A stretch of DNA of 64,000 bases from Orobanche coerulescens (Eukaryota > Streptophyta > Magnoliopsida > Lamiales > Orobanchaceae), in contig CM065802.1 of assembly GCA_033398695.1 (NCBI GenBank), positions 202,201,096 through 202,265,095 on the forward strand. The letters are read 5' to 3'. Position numbers and translations under genes: made by a program. Positions 21,397-31,700 of the stretch are shown one piece after another. The notes below the pieces were generated by a model. That model was not told the DNA's origin, did not search any database, and saw only the letters and a list, made by a program, of their open reading frames with translations. Each line of letters starts with the position of its first letter. The stretch's first letter is position 1.

Positions 21397-22350
21397 TCCA
21401 CTTTTCCTCCACACAGGAGTGAAAATGTTTATTATAATCACTGCGTACACAACTTCGTGACTATAACTAAACCTCCCAAAGCATTGTTCACACAGATTGA
21501 TACAAGGGTTGAAGTTGTTCGCCATTCACACAGATTGGCTAGAGCTTGTTCTTTGACTTGCTTCTTCACACACAGTTGAAAGCTTCATCTACAATGCTGA
21601 TTCTTCACACACAGTTTAGAATGATCAAGTCTTCTTCAGTCCACACGGGCTGGTGATTTTCTTTAAAGGTAAAATCACAGGTTTGAACAATAGGTTGAAT
21701 GCGTGATGAGCTTAGGCTGATGATGTGTTGTTCAGGTTGAGCACTTGTATATTTCTTCTCTCAAGAATTGCAGTATGATCGAAGAAATGTGTTTGCTCTT
21801 GTAAGCTTGAGACAAATCTTTCTGTGCTTGATCACGTATGAAGTTCAGTATCTCAATCTCGTTCGTTTATGTTCGATTTCTTGTGTGCTTTTGCAATGTC
21901 CTCTTGCATGGACTATTTATAACTTTGGAATAGATCCGTTATAAATATGTCCGTTGGCTGGTTGGTGAGCAAAAGGTCCATTCACATTGGTTGATTAACT
22001 TTCAAGATACACGATCCAGATTTTGCTCCTTGTCTGAAGATCCTTGTCGGTTGGTATTTAAATACTTTATCCGATCAGTATTTAAATACTTATTTCAAAC
22101 GGCATTCTGACTTAGTGAATAAAGTAGATTCCTTCTCAACGGTCTTTAGTACTATTGGATAAGTGTTTATTATCTTAACACTTTTAGCCTGTATGTTGTG
22201 TCCAGCATAATACATCTTATTGCAGTTAGTTGTAGACTTCAATGTTGTAGGCTATCTCCCATGCTGTATGGCAGGCGCTGTATGGAGATTCAAGACAGCT
22301 TCTATACTTGGCACTTATTAAAACAAGGTACAGGATTGTTTATCCCAACA
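21397..22350 (-). repeat. Sirevirus-A 3' LTR, proximal (right) part
   Basis: This piece continues the LTR split by Copia-2. It ends ATCCCAACA at 22342-22350, directly followed by a polypyrimidine tract (the PPT on the minus strand). A TATA box (minus strand, TTATAAATAG near 21917-21926) and several short repeats of the ttcacacacag type (21420-21620) are present. No gene is seen. Confidence 0.72.
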
Positions 22351-22366
22351 ATTTTTCCCTTTTTGA
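22351..22366 (-). promoter_or_regulatory. Sirevirus-A polypurine tract
   Basis: The minus strand reads AAAAAGGGAAAAAT immediately before the LTR. This primes plus-strand DNA synthesis in LTR retrotransposons. Confidence 0.75.
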
Positions 22367-22961
22367 TAATGCCAAAACCTCTTAAAGATAACATATTGAT
22401 CTAGAGAGGCTGACTTCTTGATCTTCTATCGAATGATCTGGTCTACAGCACTTGGTCTAAAAAATGTGAACTGCTCGCAAGCAAATTCTAAGAATTCGTA
22501 AACATCTACAGGGATATGTTTTACAACTTAAACTTATGATTAGCCTGCAGGAACAATCTTAAAGTATGATATAGGTGGAATACAACTTACCTATGAACTA
22601 TTCGCAGACAAGTTCTTACAGCTTAATAATAGACAAGTTTATACTTGAAGTTTGCAGCAAATATTGAGTTTGTGATCAAACAGTAAAAACAGTAAGCGTG
22701 ATTACGAGCTATGTCATTCAAATATAGAATTTAATTGATATCAGTCGAAGATTACAATGATAGAAGAAAGAAAGATACAGAGATTGTATGCAAATAAGTA
22801 CAATGCTAAAAGGATCATACGTGCTAGCTCCTGTAATGAGCGTGTCTCCAAGGCCTCTTATTAGGATCATTTCCGGTTCCTCTCCACCAGTTTTCCAGGA
22901 AATCCTTGCCTCAATCTAGATAGATCGCTCTTCCTTCAGCAGATTTGTCGAAGGCAAGTAT
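22367..22961 (-). other. Sirevirus-A 3' noncoding region
   Basis: AT-rich sequence between the env-like ORF and the PPT with no credible ORF. Confidence 0.5.
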
Positions 22962-25059
22962 CTAATCTTCAGGGTGAGCAAGCTGATCACCTTTCCGGTG
23001 CCATGATTTCATTGAAATTTGCATGGGGAGAAGTCCTTTCTCCAGCATCCTTGCAAATTCGTCCGCAACCTCCACCAATGTCTTGCATTTTTTGAAGATG
23101 GCGGACTCCCTGATGAGCTTGACGAGGTACCTCATCAGTTCGTTCTTCCTCCATTGCTTCACTTCATCAGCTGTAGGCTGATAGTTGGCGGGCAAACGAA
23201 TCTCCGATGGCGTCTGCACATTATTCTTCCAAGGAAAGCTGGGGTCGTGGAACTCTGGGAAAGAACCAGTTACCCTATAACCTTGTGCAGGTGCGGCCAT
23301 ACGGTTGATTGCAGCATCAATGCTATCCTCCAATGCATCTTCAAACTCTTTCTCTCTCTAGCCTCCATTGCCTTCCAGCCTCTCTGGACTCTCCCCCCTT
23401 TTTGGCATCATCAAGATAGGAGACCTTTGCATCAATGTGTCCTAGGAACTTAATTTTGTTGTCCTATTTGGTCTCTATACTAGAGATTTTGGCCACAAGG
23501 GAACTGAGCACCAGCGACATGTCATCGATCTTTTGGCCATGTCCTGTTAGTTTGGAGTTAGTCTCCTTTAGTGAGGCGACAATATTGGCTTTGGAAATGC
23601 AGAGCTTTGTATGTTCATCTTTGAGAATTTGCTCCTAGCGAAGGTGAGCAAGTGGTTGTCGTAATACACTAGGCACGATGCGTAATTCTTCTTCAACTCT
23701 TGAGACTTCTCTCTTTAGGCAGTCATCTCATCGATGGCAGTCTCTCGGATCTAGTAGAGCTCATTGCCAACATCATACAGTGCCTTTACGGCATCCTGTA
23801 TGAACACAGTTTGGCGGCTAAGTGCTTGCAATTGCTCAATCAGGGCCTCTGTACGGGGTGATCCAGGTGCTAATTTCTCCTCCGCTCCATTAAGTTGATG
23901 CAAGACCAAATAAGGACGTGTTCGTCATCAGGTAAGAATGCTTCATCGGGAGCACTAAAGACAGGTGATGCGGGGGCATCAGGCGTGGGCTCGGCAGTTG
24001 GATGGGCAGCATTATCAGTCTCAGGAACAGGGGGGACTGATTCCTCCTGTTCCTGTTGGTTTTCTATAGACATGCGTACAGGAGGGACTTATTCCTCCTG
24101 CTATCTCTCAGCTTCTGCCTGCTCCGGCAGAGGGACTGATTCCTCCTGCGAGATGGCGTGGCTACTTCTTGTTAAAGAGCTTCCTGTTGTGAAGCTTCAT
24201 GCTGTACGGGAGGGACTAATTCCTCATGTACGTTGTCCTTCGCAGCTTCTTCTTGTTGCTATTGGGGAGGGGACTGATGTCTTTCCAAGGTCCCTTGACC
24301 CTGTTGGTCTTGCCTTCTGGATTGTTCCTGTTCCTCAGCTTCCTCGCGACTCATTCTCATACCTGCCTAAAAGGCATCGTCGTCATCGTCTGATTTAGGG
24401 CTGTTGGGAGCAGTGTCACTAGACTTAGATTTTCCCTTCAATCGTGATTTTTCTTTTGCTAGATAGAATTTTGTGATGAGCTCATGGCAAAAGCGGTTTT
24501 CCCATTGAATAAGGAGATCTCTAGTGTCGGTGACCTCCATAATGAAGATCTCTTCATACTTCCAGTCGCTCCAGTTATACAAGATGTCGTAAGGTGCGAC
24601 CCTGTACGACCTCCATGGGACAAAGGTTTCATTAATAAGAACGGTGGGGGAGGGACTGCGTACAGTACGTGGGAATACAGTAGGCATAGGTTCCTCGACA
24701 CGTACGAGAGCCTATTTTCGAGATGGATCCCGAACAGGGGTTGGTACCCTAATGGGAGATGGATCTTGTACGGGTGTGGGTTCCCGTATAAGAGATGCAA
24801 CTCTCGACTCCAAAAGGGCAGCCGATTTGCCTGTTCCCTCCAGTTTGACAAGTAACTAATCATCCGTCATAGCCGCCTATGGCTCAGGATCTGCAGTGTG
24901 TGCAGCAATAACTTCTTCCGCAAGGGTTGCGCCCTATGGGTGTTGATCAGTGGGTTGCGCCGAAATTGATTCATCTACAGCAACCGTTGTAGTCACTGTA
25001 GCTCTTGCTTTTGATTTTGAAGATCTTTTCAGATTCTTTTTATCGGTAAGCGGTGACAT
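22962..25059 (-). pseudogene. Sirevirus-A env-like ORF, broken
   Basis: In Sirevirus copia elements an extra ORF lies between RNase H and the 3' LTR, and this stretch occupies that place. A start is visible at 25059 (MSPLTDKKNLKR, Lys/Ser/Thr-rich). Stops interrupt the frame at several points before the 106-codon piece at 24687-24367 (WSDWKYEEIF, ending in an acidic DDDDDAF tail). The 24073-23870 piece is Pro/Glu-rich, and the C-terminal 123-codon piece at 23333-22962 contains KQWRKNELMRYLVK. I see no signal peptide or clear membrane span in the open pieces, so a membrane envelope role is not supported by this copy. The assignment rests mainly on position. Confidence 0.55.
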
Positions 25060-25211
25060 TGTTACACACGCTTCTCATTCTCTTTTTCTGTGGTCTCTCT
25101 TCACTTACAATCCTGCCAGTAATATCCCTTGGATTACCAGAGGTAGGCATGAGGTCGACATGGTGTCTGTTTGCCATTAGACCATCTTTGTTGAAAGCGG
25201 TGGGTTTGCTT
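25060..25211 (-). other. Sirevirus-A region upstream of the env-like ORF, truncated
   Basis: A short noncoding stretch that ends where CACTA-type terminal sequence begins at 25212. RNase H and the rest of pol of this element are absent. Confidence 0.4.
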
Positions 25212-25330
25212 CACTACTAGAAAAATACCCTTATAGTGACACTTTTTTTATGACACTTTTAAACAAGTGTTGCTTTATGTACATGTAATGACACTTTGAT
25301 GTCTTATTAATTTTATAATCATATTTTGTG
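25212..25330 (+). mobile_element. CACTA (En/Spm-like) transposon terminus
   Basis: CACTACTAGAAAAATACCC is a typical plant CACTA terminal repeat. It is followed by subterminal units TAGTGACACTTT, TGACACTTTTAAA, AAGTGTTGC and TGACACTTTGATG in direct and inverted copies, the usual CACTA subterminal pattern. The matching opposite terminus (ending TAGTAGTG on this strand) was not found in the window. The element therefore either continues outside or was truncated. Confidence 0.65.
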
Positions 25331-25620
25331 ATGCTAAACATAATTTTCTTTTCTATTTCACCGCTCTTAATGGTGTATCAAAACCTATCTGCTGCCTTCG
25401 CCTCCATTACCTCTCAAATCTCTCCATCTCTGCCTCTGCTCCATTACCTCTGAAAATCTGTCCATCTCAAGAATCATTTCATCTTCGGTTGGCCTCCGAT
25501 TTCCACGCGTATGTTTAATCGTATTTGAACTCGGTCACGCCCACGTCACATCTCCCTTAGTCATTGTTGCCTCTTACAGATTCGAGCTCGCGCCATCACC
25601 GGATGACTGAATCTTCTCAG
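25331..25620 (+). other. Sequence between the CACTA end and the KEA-like exon, with a possible first exon
   Basis: Noncoding sequence with a C/T-rich part (25380-25480). It ends in ATGACTGAATCTTCTCAG at 25603-25620, followed by a GT donor (gttagt). The next acceptor (ttctctctttcag, ending at 25761) precedes the KEA exon. The six-codon ATG exon would join that exon in phase 0. Whether it is a true exon is an inference. Confidence 0.35.
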
Positions 25621-25761
25621 GTTAGTTTTCTTTTTAGATTTATTATGTATTATTTTGTAATTTGTTTGGTGGCGATAAATAGGAGATAAGGAGTAGAACT
25701 GTGAGCGTCTTTTTTTGTTTTTTTATTTTTATTTCTCCCCCCTTTCTTTTCTCTCTTTCAG

Positions 25762-25789
25762 GTAAACGAGGAGGAAGGTTCCCTCTTAG
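25762..25789 (+). pseudogene. KEA: KEA exon 1, first piece
   Basis: Follows the acceptor ttctctctttcag and reads V-N-E-E-E-G-S-L-L in the KEA frame. It breaks at CTTAG, the target duplicated by the gypsy array. Confidence 0.85.
25785..25789. repeat. Gypsy-array target-site duplication, left copy (CTTAG)
   Basis: CTTAG is repeated at 40720-40724, just outside the far LTR of the array. Confidence 0.93.
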
Positions 25790-26547
25790 TGTAACACCCC
25801 CAATCCGCTCAGGGATATTACACGCCGTAGAACCTTTCCTCAAGGTTCTACCAGGCTGGTAACAAAACCGAACAACTCAGCAATGCCTTTAAGGCTAAAA
25901 TGACTCATTTGACCGATTTGGTCTTTCAATAAATACATACAACTCAATTACAATACATGCCCACGAAAGGGTCGAATACAACACACTCCCGTAGAACGGG
26001 GAAAGAATACTGCAGCGGAAATAAAATACAACTAAACCAAAGACATCATACGGATCCTCGTGTGATTAGTATCGTTCATCTTTCATCATCCTTCATGCCG
26101 ACCCTGTGTTATGCTCCCAAACTTGAATGCAAAAACAGACATCCACCCCCCGAATACTCAGGGGTTAGCAAAACTCCACTATTTTGCTAGTGCAAGAACA
26201 AAGTGCAAATACGAGCCATACAATACAAGTTCCAAGAACAATAATAACCAGGAAACCTCAAAGATCCAAACGTAACGAAAAGTACTTCCCAAGGCAAGAG
26301 TTTGGTAAAACATTCTAAAACCGAAAGGTCACAAATCAAGGGAAAACAATTTATAAAACGGTTCAAAATGTCATCGAGAGTTTTAATAGAAAATAATTTA
26401 GGATTACCGAATCCTTATCTTTCCAAAATCAATAGGGGTCACAGCCCAAAGGTTTGTTTTCACAATTGAAACCAACAACAATACGCAAGGTTAAAACCCA
26501 CGTCACGCGTCCTCGACGGACATAAAATACACACGCACCCGTGAAGT

Positions 26548-27010
26548 TTCACTCGTGAATCCAGGGCAAACCCATTGGAATCTCTCCGTGGCCCCGTCGA
26601 ACCCTCCCAAAGTGAGCAAACACATTCACAAAACATAAGCAACCGCACTCGTGAATCCAGGGCTATACCATTGGACTCCCTCCGTGATCCCGTCGGACCC
26701 TCCCGAGGTGAGCGAAATACAATCACAAAATATACACACATAGCGGTGAACTTTCACTCGTGAATCCAGGGCAATACCATTGGACTCCCTCTGTGGCCCC
26801 GTCGAACCCTCCCGAGGTGAGCAAACACATTCACAAAACATACACACGTACTCGCATCGCCTAGGACCGGGACGAAGCCACAAATCCCACTCGAAGCCCG
26901 CCGGACCCTCCCGAGCTGGCTAGCGAAATACTCAAGCACCACACGTCACCTAGGACCGGGAAGAAGCCACGAATCCCACTCGAGGCCCCGTCGGACCCTC
27001 CCGAGCTGGC
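26548..27010. repeat. Minisatellite in array LTR A
   Basis: Five imperfect units, roughly 95-110 bp apart, share a core of CCATTGGACTCCCTCCGTG followed by CCCGTCGGACCCTCCCGAG or close variants. The last two units are diverged. Equivalent arrays occur in LTR B (about 32455-32915) and LTR C (about 38315-38775). The core is related in reverse complement to the Tekay LTR repeat (42085-42300). Confidence 0.8.
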
Positions 27011-28075
27011 CGAGAAATAATCAAGCACAAGTAACATATCACACCAAGGATATCTAAACAATTCGCCAAGAGGCATCAAACACTTAGCAAAACACCACGT
27101 CAAACCATAACGCACCGAAAGGAGATAATATATGAACATACGCATTATCAAGTGCAACATCAACACCAAACAAATCCATTAGATTCACATACTTGTTCAC
27201 GAAACACACCAATCACAAAACACACACGGTTTTGAAAGAGGGCCTTTAACAAGGCTAACCAAATCTTTTGAAAACTCATTTCAAACAAACAAACAAACAC
27301 ACCAAGACGATCACCAATAATCATATCCACAAAACAAGAATAGTATGGACAAGGTACTTGCCTCGAATAAGAACAACGTGGAGAATCGACCGAAGTAGGT
27401 TGGCACGAACCGACTACGAACCCGCCGACTCCACCGAATGCCGACTCGCGATAATAAACTACGAAGGACAATAACAACAATGAAATGAATTCCATAACAC
27501 GACTTAAAGCCGTTGAATTCAAAGAACAAATGACGAAAGTTCATGTGTTTCCCCCAAAACGGTCAAGAACACGATTCGTCCCGTCAAAACACGAAAATGG
27601 AAATCCAAATCGAAATATGGATATACAATCCATAGGATATATTTAACAACATCATTTAACAATAATCGATCCATCAGAAACGGATGTAAAACGAGATCGA
27701 GAACAAATCCCCCAAAAAGTCGATTCGAAGGAAATCAAGAAATATACTTCGATTCGACGAAGAACAATAGATTAAATGATGTCAAACACAAGAATACTAC
27801 CAAGATTAATCATACCCATCATGAATTAATCAACAATACGGAACGAATCGGACAAAAACGCAAAAACCCCAAAATTCAAGAAACTAGGGTTCTAAGAAGA
27901 TATTACCTTGATTCGCTGGATCAAAGGATGATATAGGATGATCAATCAATGGTATGAACTCAATAACTTCGTGGATTTGTTGTTCAACAACATGGCTTCA
28001 AGATCCCCAAGGCTCCAACCACGGAAGAGAAAGAGAGAAATGGGAAAAATGACCGAAACTGGACTGCTCTGCCAC

Positions 28076-28082
28076 ATTTATA
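28076..28082 (-). promoter_or_regulatory. TATA box of array LTR A
   Basis: The minus strand reads TATAAAT, 12 bases downstream of the nearest palindrome. The same box is present in LTR B (33995-33989), and LTR C has a near-identical ATATAAAT context near 39845-39839. Confidence 0.75.
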
Positions 28083-28093
28083 CTGGGCCGGAG

Positions 28094-28368
28094 TAGCGTG
28101 CGCTAGGCTGCCGAGCTAGCGTGCGCTATCGGCCCACGCCGCAATCCAGAGACCTCCTGGACTAGACTGCTCGGCCAGGTAGCGTGCGCAGCCTTCCGTC
28201 TGTATCGTGCGCAGTGTCCGACAGTAGCGTGCGCTAACTGCCGATCCACCAGAGTCCAGAACCTCACTGCCCCTACTGCCCAGCCCGATAGCGTACGCTG
28301 GGCCGGCCGATAGCGTGCGCTACACCTTCCGGTTAGCGCGCACAGCCTTCCGGCCGTAGCTTGCGCTA
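28094..28368. repeat. Palindrome cluster in LTR A (TAGCGTGCGCTA, 9 copies)
   Basis: Copies or one/two-base variants start at 28094, 28117, 28180, 28203, 28225, 28289, 28311, 28334 and 28357. They lie in a GC-rich context (ccggcc, ctgcc) between the U3 start and the TATA box. Confidence 0.9.
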
Positions 28369-28949
28369 TGCCGGTTCCTGCCGTGCCTGCCCGGCCAGTG
28401 CCCAGCACTTCCGACCGTGCCTGCTGCACCTGTCGGCTAGTGCTCAGCCGTCATGATCCGACGACTCAATTTCTGAAAACGTACGGAACGAACACGACGA
28501 AAAGTTTGCGGACAACATCAACGACCCGAAATGAAAACATAATGCAATAATTAATCATACGCGACCAAGAAAAGGGTCGAGACAACAAATACAGGTACGG
28601 ATACCCATAACTTTGGGTAAATTACAAAATGGCCCAAAATGCCCAAAAATCACGATACGTGATCGAATAAGCAAACCGAAGTTCACAACACGTCTAACAA
28701 AGTTAAACAGACTTACGGGAAACTCGAAACAGCAGTTTCGAACGAGATTCGCAAGAATCGAACCCAAGTGCGGAAAAGTCGCCAAAAAGCACGGAACTCA
28801 ACAAAACGACACCGAAACGAACTCGGATGACAAAAACTGCGGAATTAATTATTCTCGGAATGACGAAACGGTCATGAACGAGTCGTCAAAACGGACTTCC
28901 GCCGAAAAAAAAAAAGAAATTACCGGAAATCGAGATTACGGGTATTACA

Positions 28950-28967
28950 CACTACCCTCCTTAAAAA
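28950..28967 (-). promoter_or_regulatory. Array element 1 polypurine tract
   Basis: The minus strand reads TTTTTAAGGAGGGTAGTG directly before LTR A. The same tract precedes LTR B at 34883-34899. Confidence 0.75.
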
Positions 28968-31684
28968 GAAGTTTCGTCCCGAAACTTAAAACAAGTAGGG
29001 AGAAGCAATATCCCGCCAGGAAAACTCAACGAGATACACAAGAAACACGTAACTTACGCCCATCGGCGAAACGTTACAAGCAACGCAAAGGAATATACGG
29101 CGTGAAAACACGCTCCACGGAGACCAACACAACGTCGCCGTTAGGGATATAATAAAACCAACAAATGACAAGCGTCACCAAATGGATAATATAGTCAACT
29201 CAATTATCCGAACAATCACAAAACACAACGAACGAAAATCAATATGATTGACCGACCCAACGGTACATCAATCAAAACGCGAGCCAATCGCTGAACAAAT
29301 ACGGAATTCCACCGCCCAAGGGTTGGAAGATCGAAAACGAGACCAATTTCCCGAACTTAAGGGAATTACGACGGAGTCTGGATGCTCAACAATCACGAAA
29401 CGGGGTCAACACAAACCGAACAATCAAACGATTGAACCACCACGATCGAGACAACAAAAATCGAACAATCATGTTCGGATCACGAAGAACAATAAGGTTC
29501 AACCGACAACTCCGAGGTTCGCATCTCGACTCGAGACAAAACATGATCCGGTGAAAACAACAAGATGTGCACTCACATAAGATCCACAGGAAAGGGACTA
29601 GCAATTGAAAAGTCACAACGACAAACGAGTTATTCCGAAACAATACCACACTCGTTTGATCAATAAAAGCAAGGGGCATAACAAGCTCAGAAAATGTCAA
29701 CGAACATAAACGAGTCGACAGAGTCGAAAATACAGAAGTTCAAAATCCGATCCACTTCGAATAGAAGAGTTAATAAAACCAAATGATGTCACTTCCGAAT
29801 AAGGTTCACAAGAATCGAACCGAACTCGGAAATGTCACAGCGATAACCAGATCGACACAAAACAAGATCACAGCTCGTACGAACGATGAAACCGAAATAC
29901 AGAACAAGTTCAAAAAGTATCAACGAACACGAGCGAGTCGATAGAATTGAGAAAGAGAAAATGCAGAAGCCAAAAATAATACGGGTATTATATTCGACCT
30001 CTTCTAAAAGAAGTGTCGTCCCCGAAACTCACAACAACGAAATCAAGGTGACGACACAACAAGCAACCGACAGAAACATCCTTCAAAGGCCTCTCAAAGC
30101 CGATTCTGATGACTGTGCTAAGCGCGAACTCTGGAAGTCTCGGTAACCAATTCGCAAAACTGAATTCTGTGTCCCTCGAGTCCACACTTGAAATGTGTTA
30201 CTGACGAGAAGGATAATTTGTACGTGCATGCCCCCGGCACACCATGGTTGAAACACCTCGTCTCGGCATACCGAATATACAAATGCTAGATACAATGGAA
30301 CATAACATCACAAAACAACAAACCGGGGATGCCAACTTGGCATAACATATCAACACATACTAAAATCACAACAACCACGGCATCGTTCGACGATTACAGC
30401 GGCCCGAATGATAGCCAGCACACAAACACAAAACATCATGAAACAATCACAGATGTACACAATCATATAAACCCAAGCTCTAACAGCTCGCACAAGTGCG
30501 ATAGCACGCAAATCACCACGAAACGACAACATTAAAGATCAACATCACACCTCTCACAGAGGGCTAACGTAAAAAATGCGTGGCAACGACTCAACGCTCA
30601 TGCCACCAATTCAATCATATTCGGAAGTTAACATTATAACAACAAAGCAAACATCATACATACATTCCCAAACCGCAAACGGGAATTGATAGGTTTTTAA
30701 AAAAATGAAAACCACCTTTTGAAAATAATTTGAAAACACCGATTGATCTTGAGTATCACCTTTCAAAAAGTAGGACAAACACCATTATCGAGACTTTGAA
30801 AACCATCTTGCGTTTGATAAAATGAGGACACTTTCCTTTTAGTGAAAACTTTCAGAAATATTCGACCCTCGGGTCTAAGTATAAATGTTTCTAAAACATC
30901 AAAAATATCTCAAAATATTTTGGTCCTCGAGGTAGAAGAATTTTGAAACATGTTGTGGCACCTTGGATGTACCACGAGAAAATAATTCATTTTAAAAGTA
31001 CGTCTCGAAATTTATTTTCTAAAATACTCAAGGTTTTTAAAGATAATTCAATGGGCTATAATTCCCAAAAATTTCAGGTAATTACACGAAACATTATAGC
31101 GTCATGGGTCCCGCGCCGGAACCCAGCAGGCTAAAAACCATTTACAAAAATGCCAAAAAGGCCGATGACGGTAATATTTCAAAAACTCACAAAAGCCATT
31201 TACAAAATACTAAATACTGTCATAAGAATTTCGCCAAAACGATCAAGGCCATAATGCCAAAAACTCGGTTAAGGGAATCGGTTTTCGAAATAAAACTCAG
31301 TCGATAAAATACCGAAAGCCATTATAAAAGAACTCACGCAGCGGATAAAAGAAATACAGTTCAACATGCACAATCCAGCAACACTACTCCTCATATGAAC
31401 GAAATATGAGAGTCAAATAACCACATATCACGAAATCAAAATCCATAAGAGGATTCCGTCAATTAACACATAATCATACCAGTAGCTCGCATCAGACGAG
31501 GCACAAACACAAAGAAGGGAGACTTACATCCACAGGTCGCACGAAGATGATGATCGCCCCACGATACTAATCACGACCAAAAAACTCAAACGACGGGTCG
31601 CGACACGACTCAGTCAGACAAAATCCGATGAGACAAAACTCAACAGACACCACTGACCCGACAGCATAGGTTTCCACAACCTAA

Positions 31685-31696
31685 GCTCTGATACCA
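31685..31696 (-). promoter_or_regulatory. Array element 1 primer binding site (tRNA-iMet)
   Basis: The minus strand reads TGGTATCAGAGC four bases after the LTR B end. Confidence 0.9.
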
Positions 31697-31700
31697 TTTA

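Larger units (their letters stand above)
25790..28949 (-). repeat. Array LTR A (3' LTR of the left element)
   Basis: 3160 bp, TG...CA termini. In the direction of transcription it has U3 from 28949, a palindrome cluster (28368-28094), a TATA box (28082-28076), then a CT-rich start region, and a minisatellite at about 26540-27010. In a 240-bp stretch (27541-27780 against 33454 onward) it differs from LTR B at four bases. Confidence 0.92.
28950..31700 (-). mobile_element. Array internal region 1, noncoding
   Basis: 2751 bp between LTR A and LTR B. No gag, protease, RT or integrase motif is visible in any frame, and the longest ORFs are short and unlike known retroelement proteins. The PBS end is at 31685-31696 and the PPT at 28950-28967. 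The TTTTATCCGCTGCGTGAGT segment near 31340 also occurs in the remnant at 8540-9589. Confidence 0.85.

Noticed and set aside
24459..24863. ORFs on both strands (134 and 123 codons) over the Sirevirus-A third ORF
   Set aside because: They are other-frame shadows of the env-like remnant. Only the frame with WSDWKYEEIF continues the element ORF.
26548..27010. CRISPR-like regularly spaced repeats
   Set aside because: The units are long, diverged and tandem without unique spacers, and they lie in LTRs of a plant genome. They are a minisatellite.
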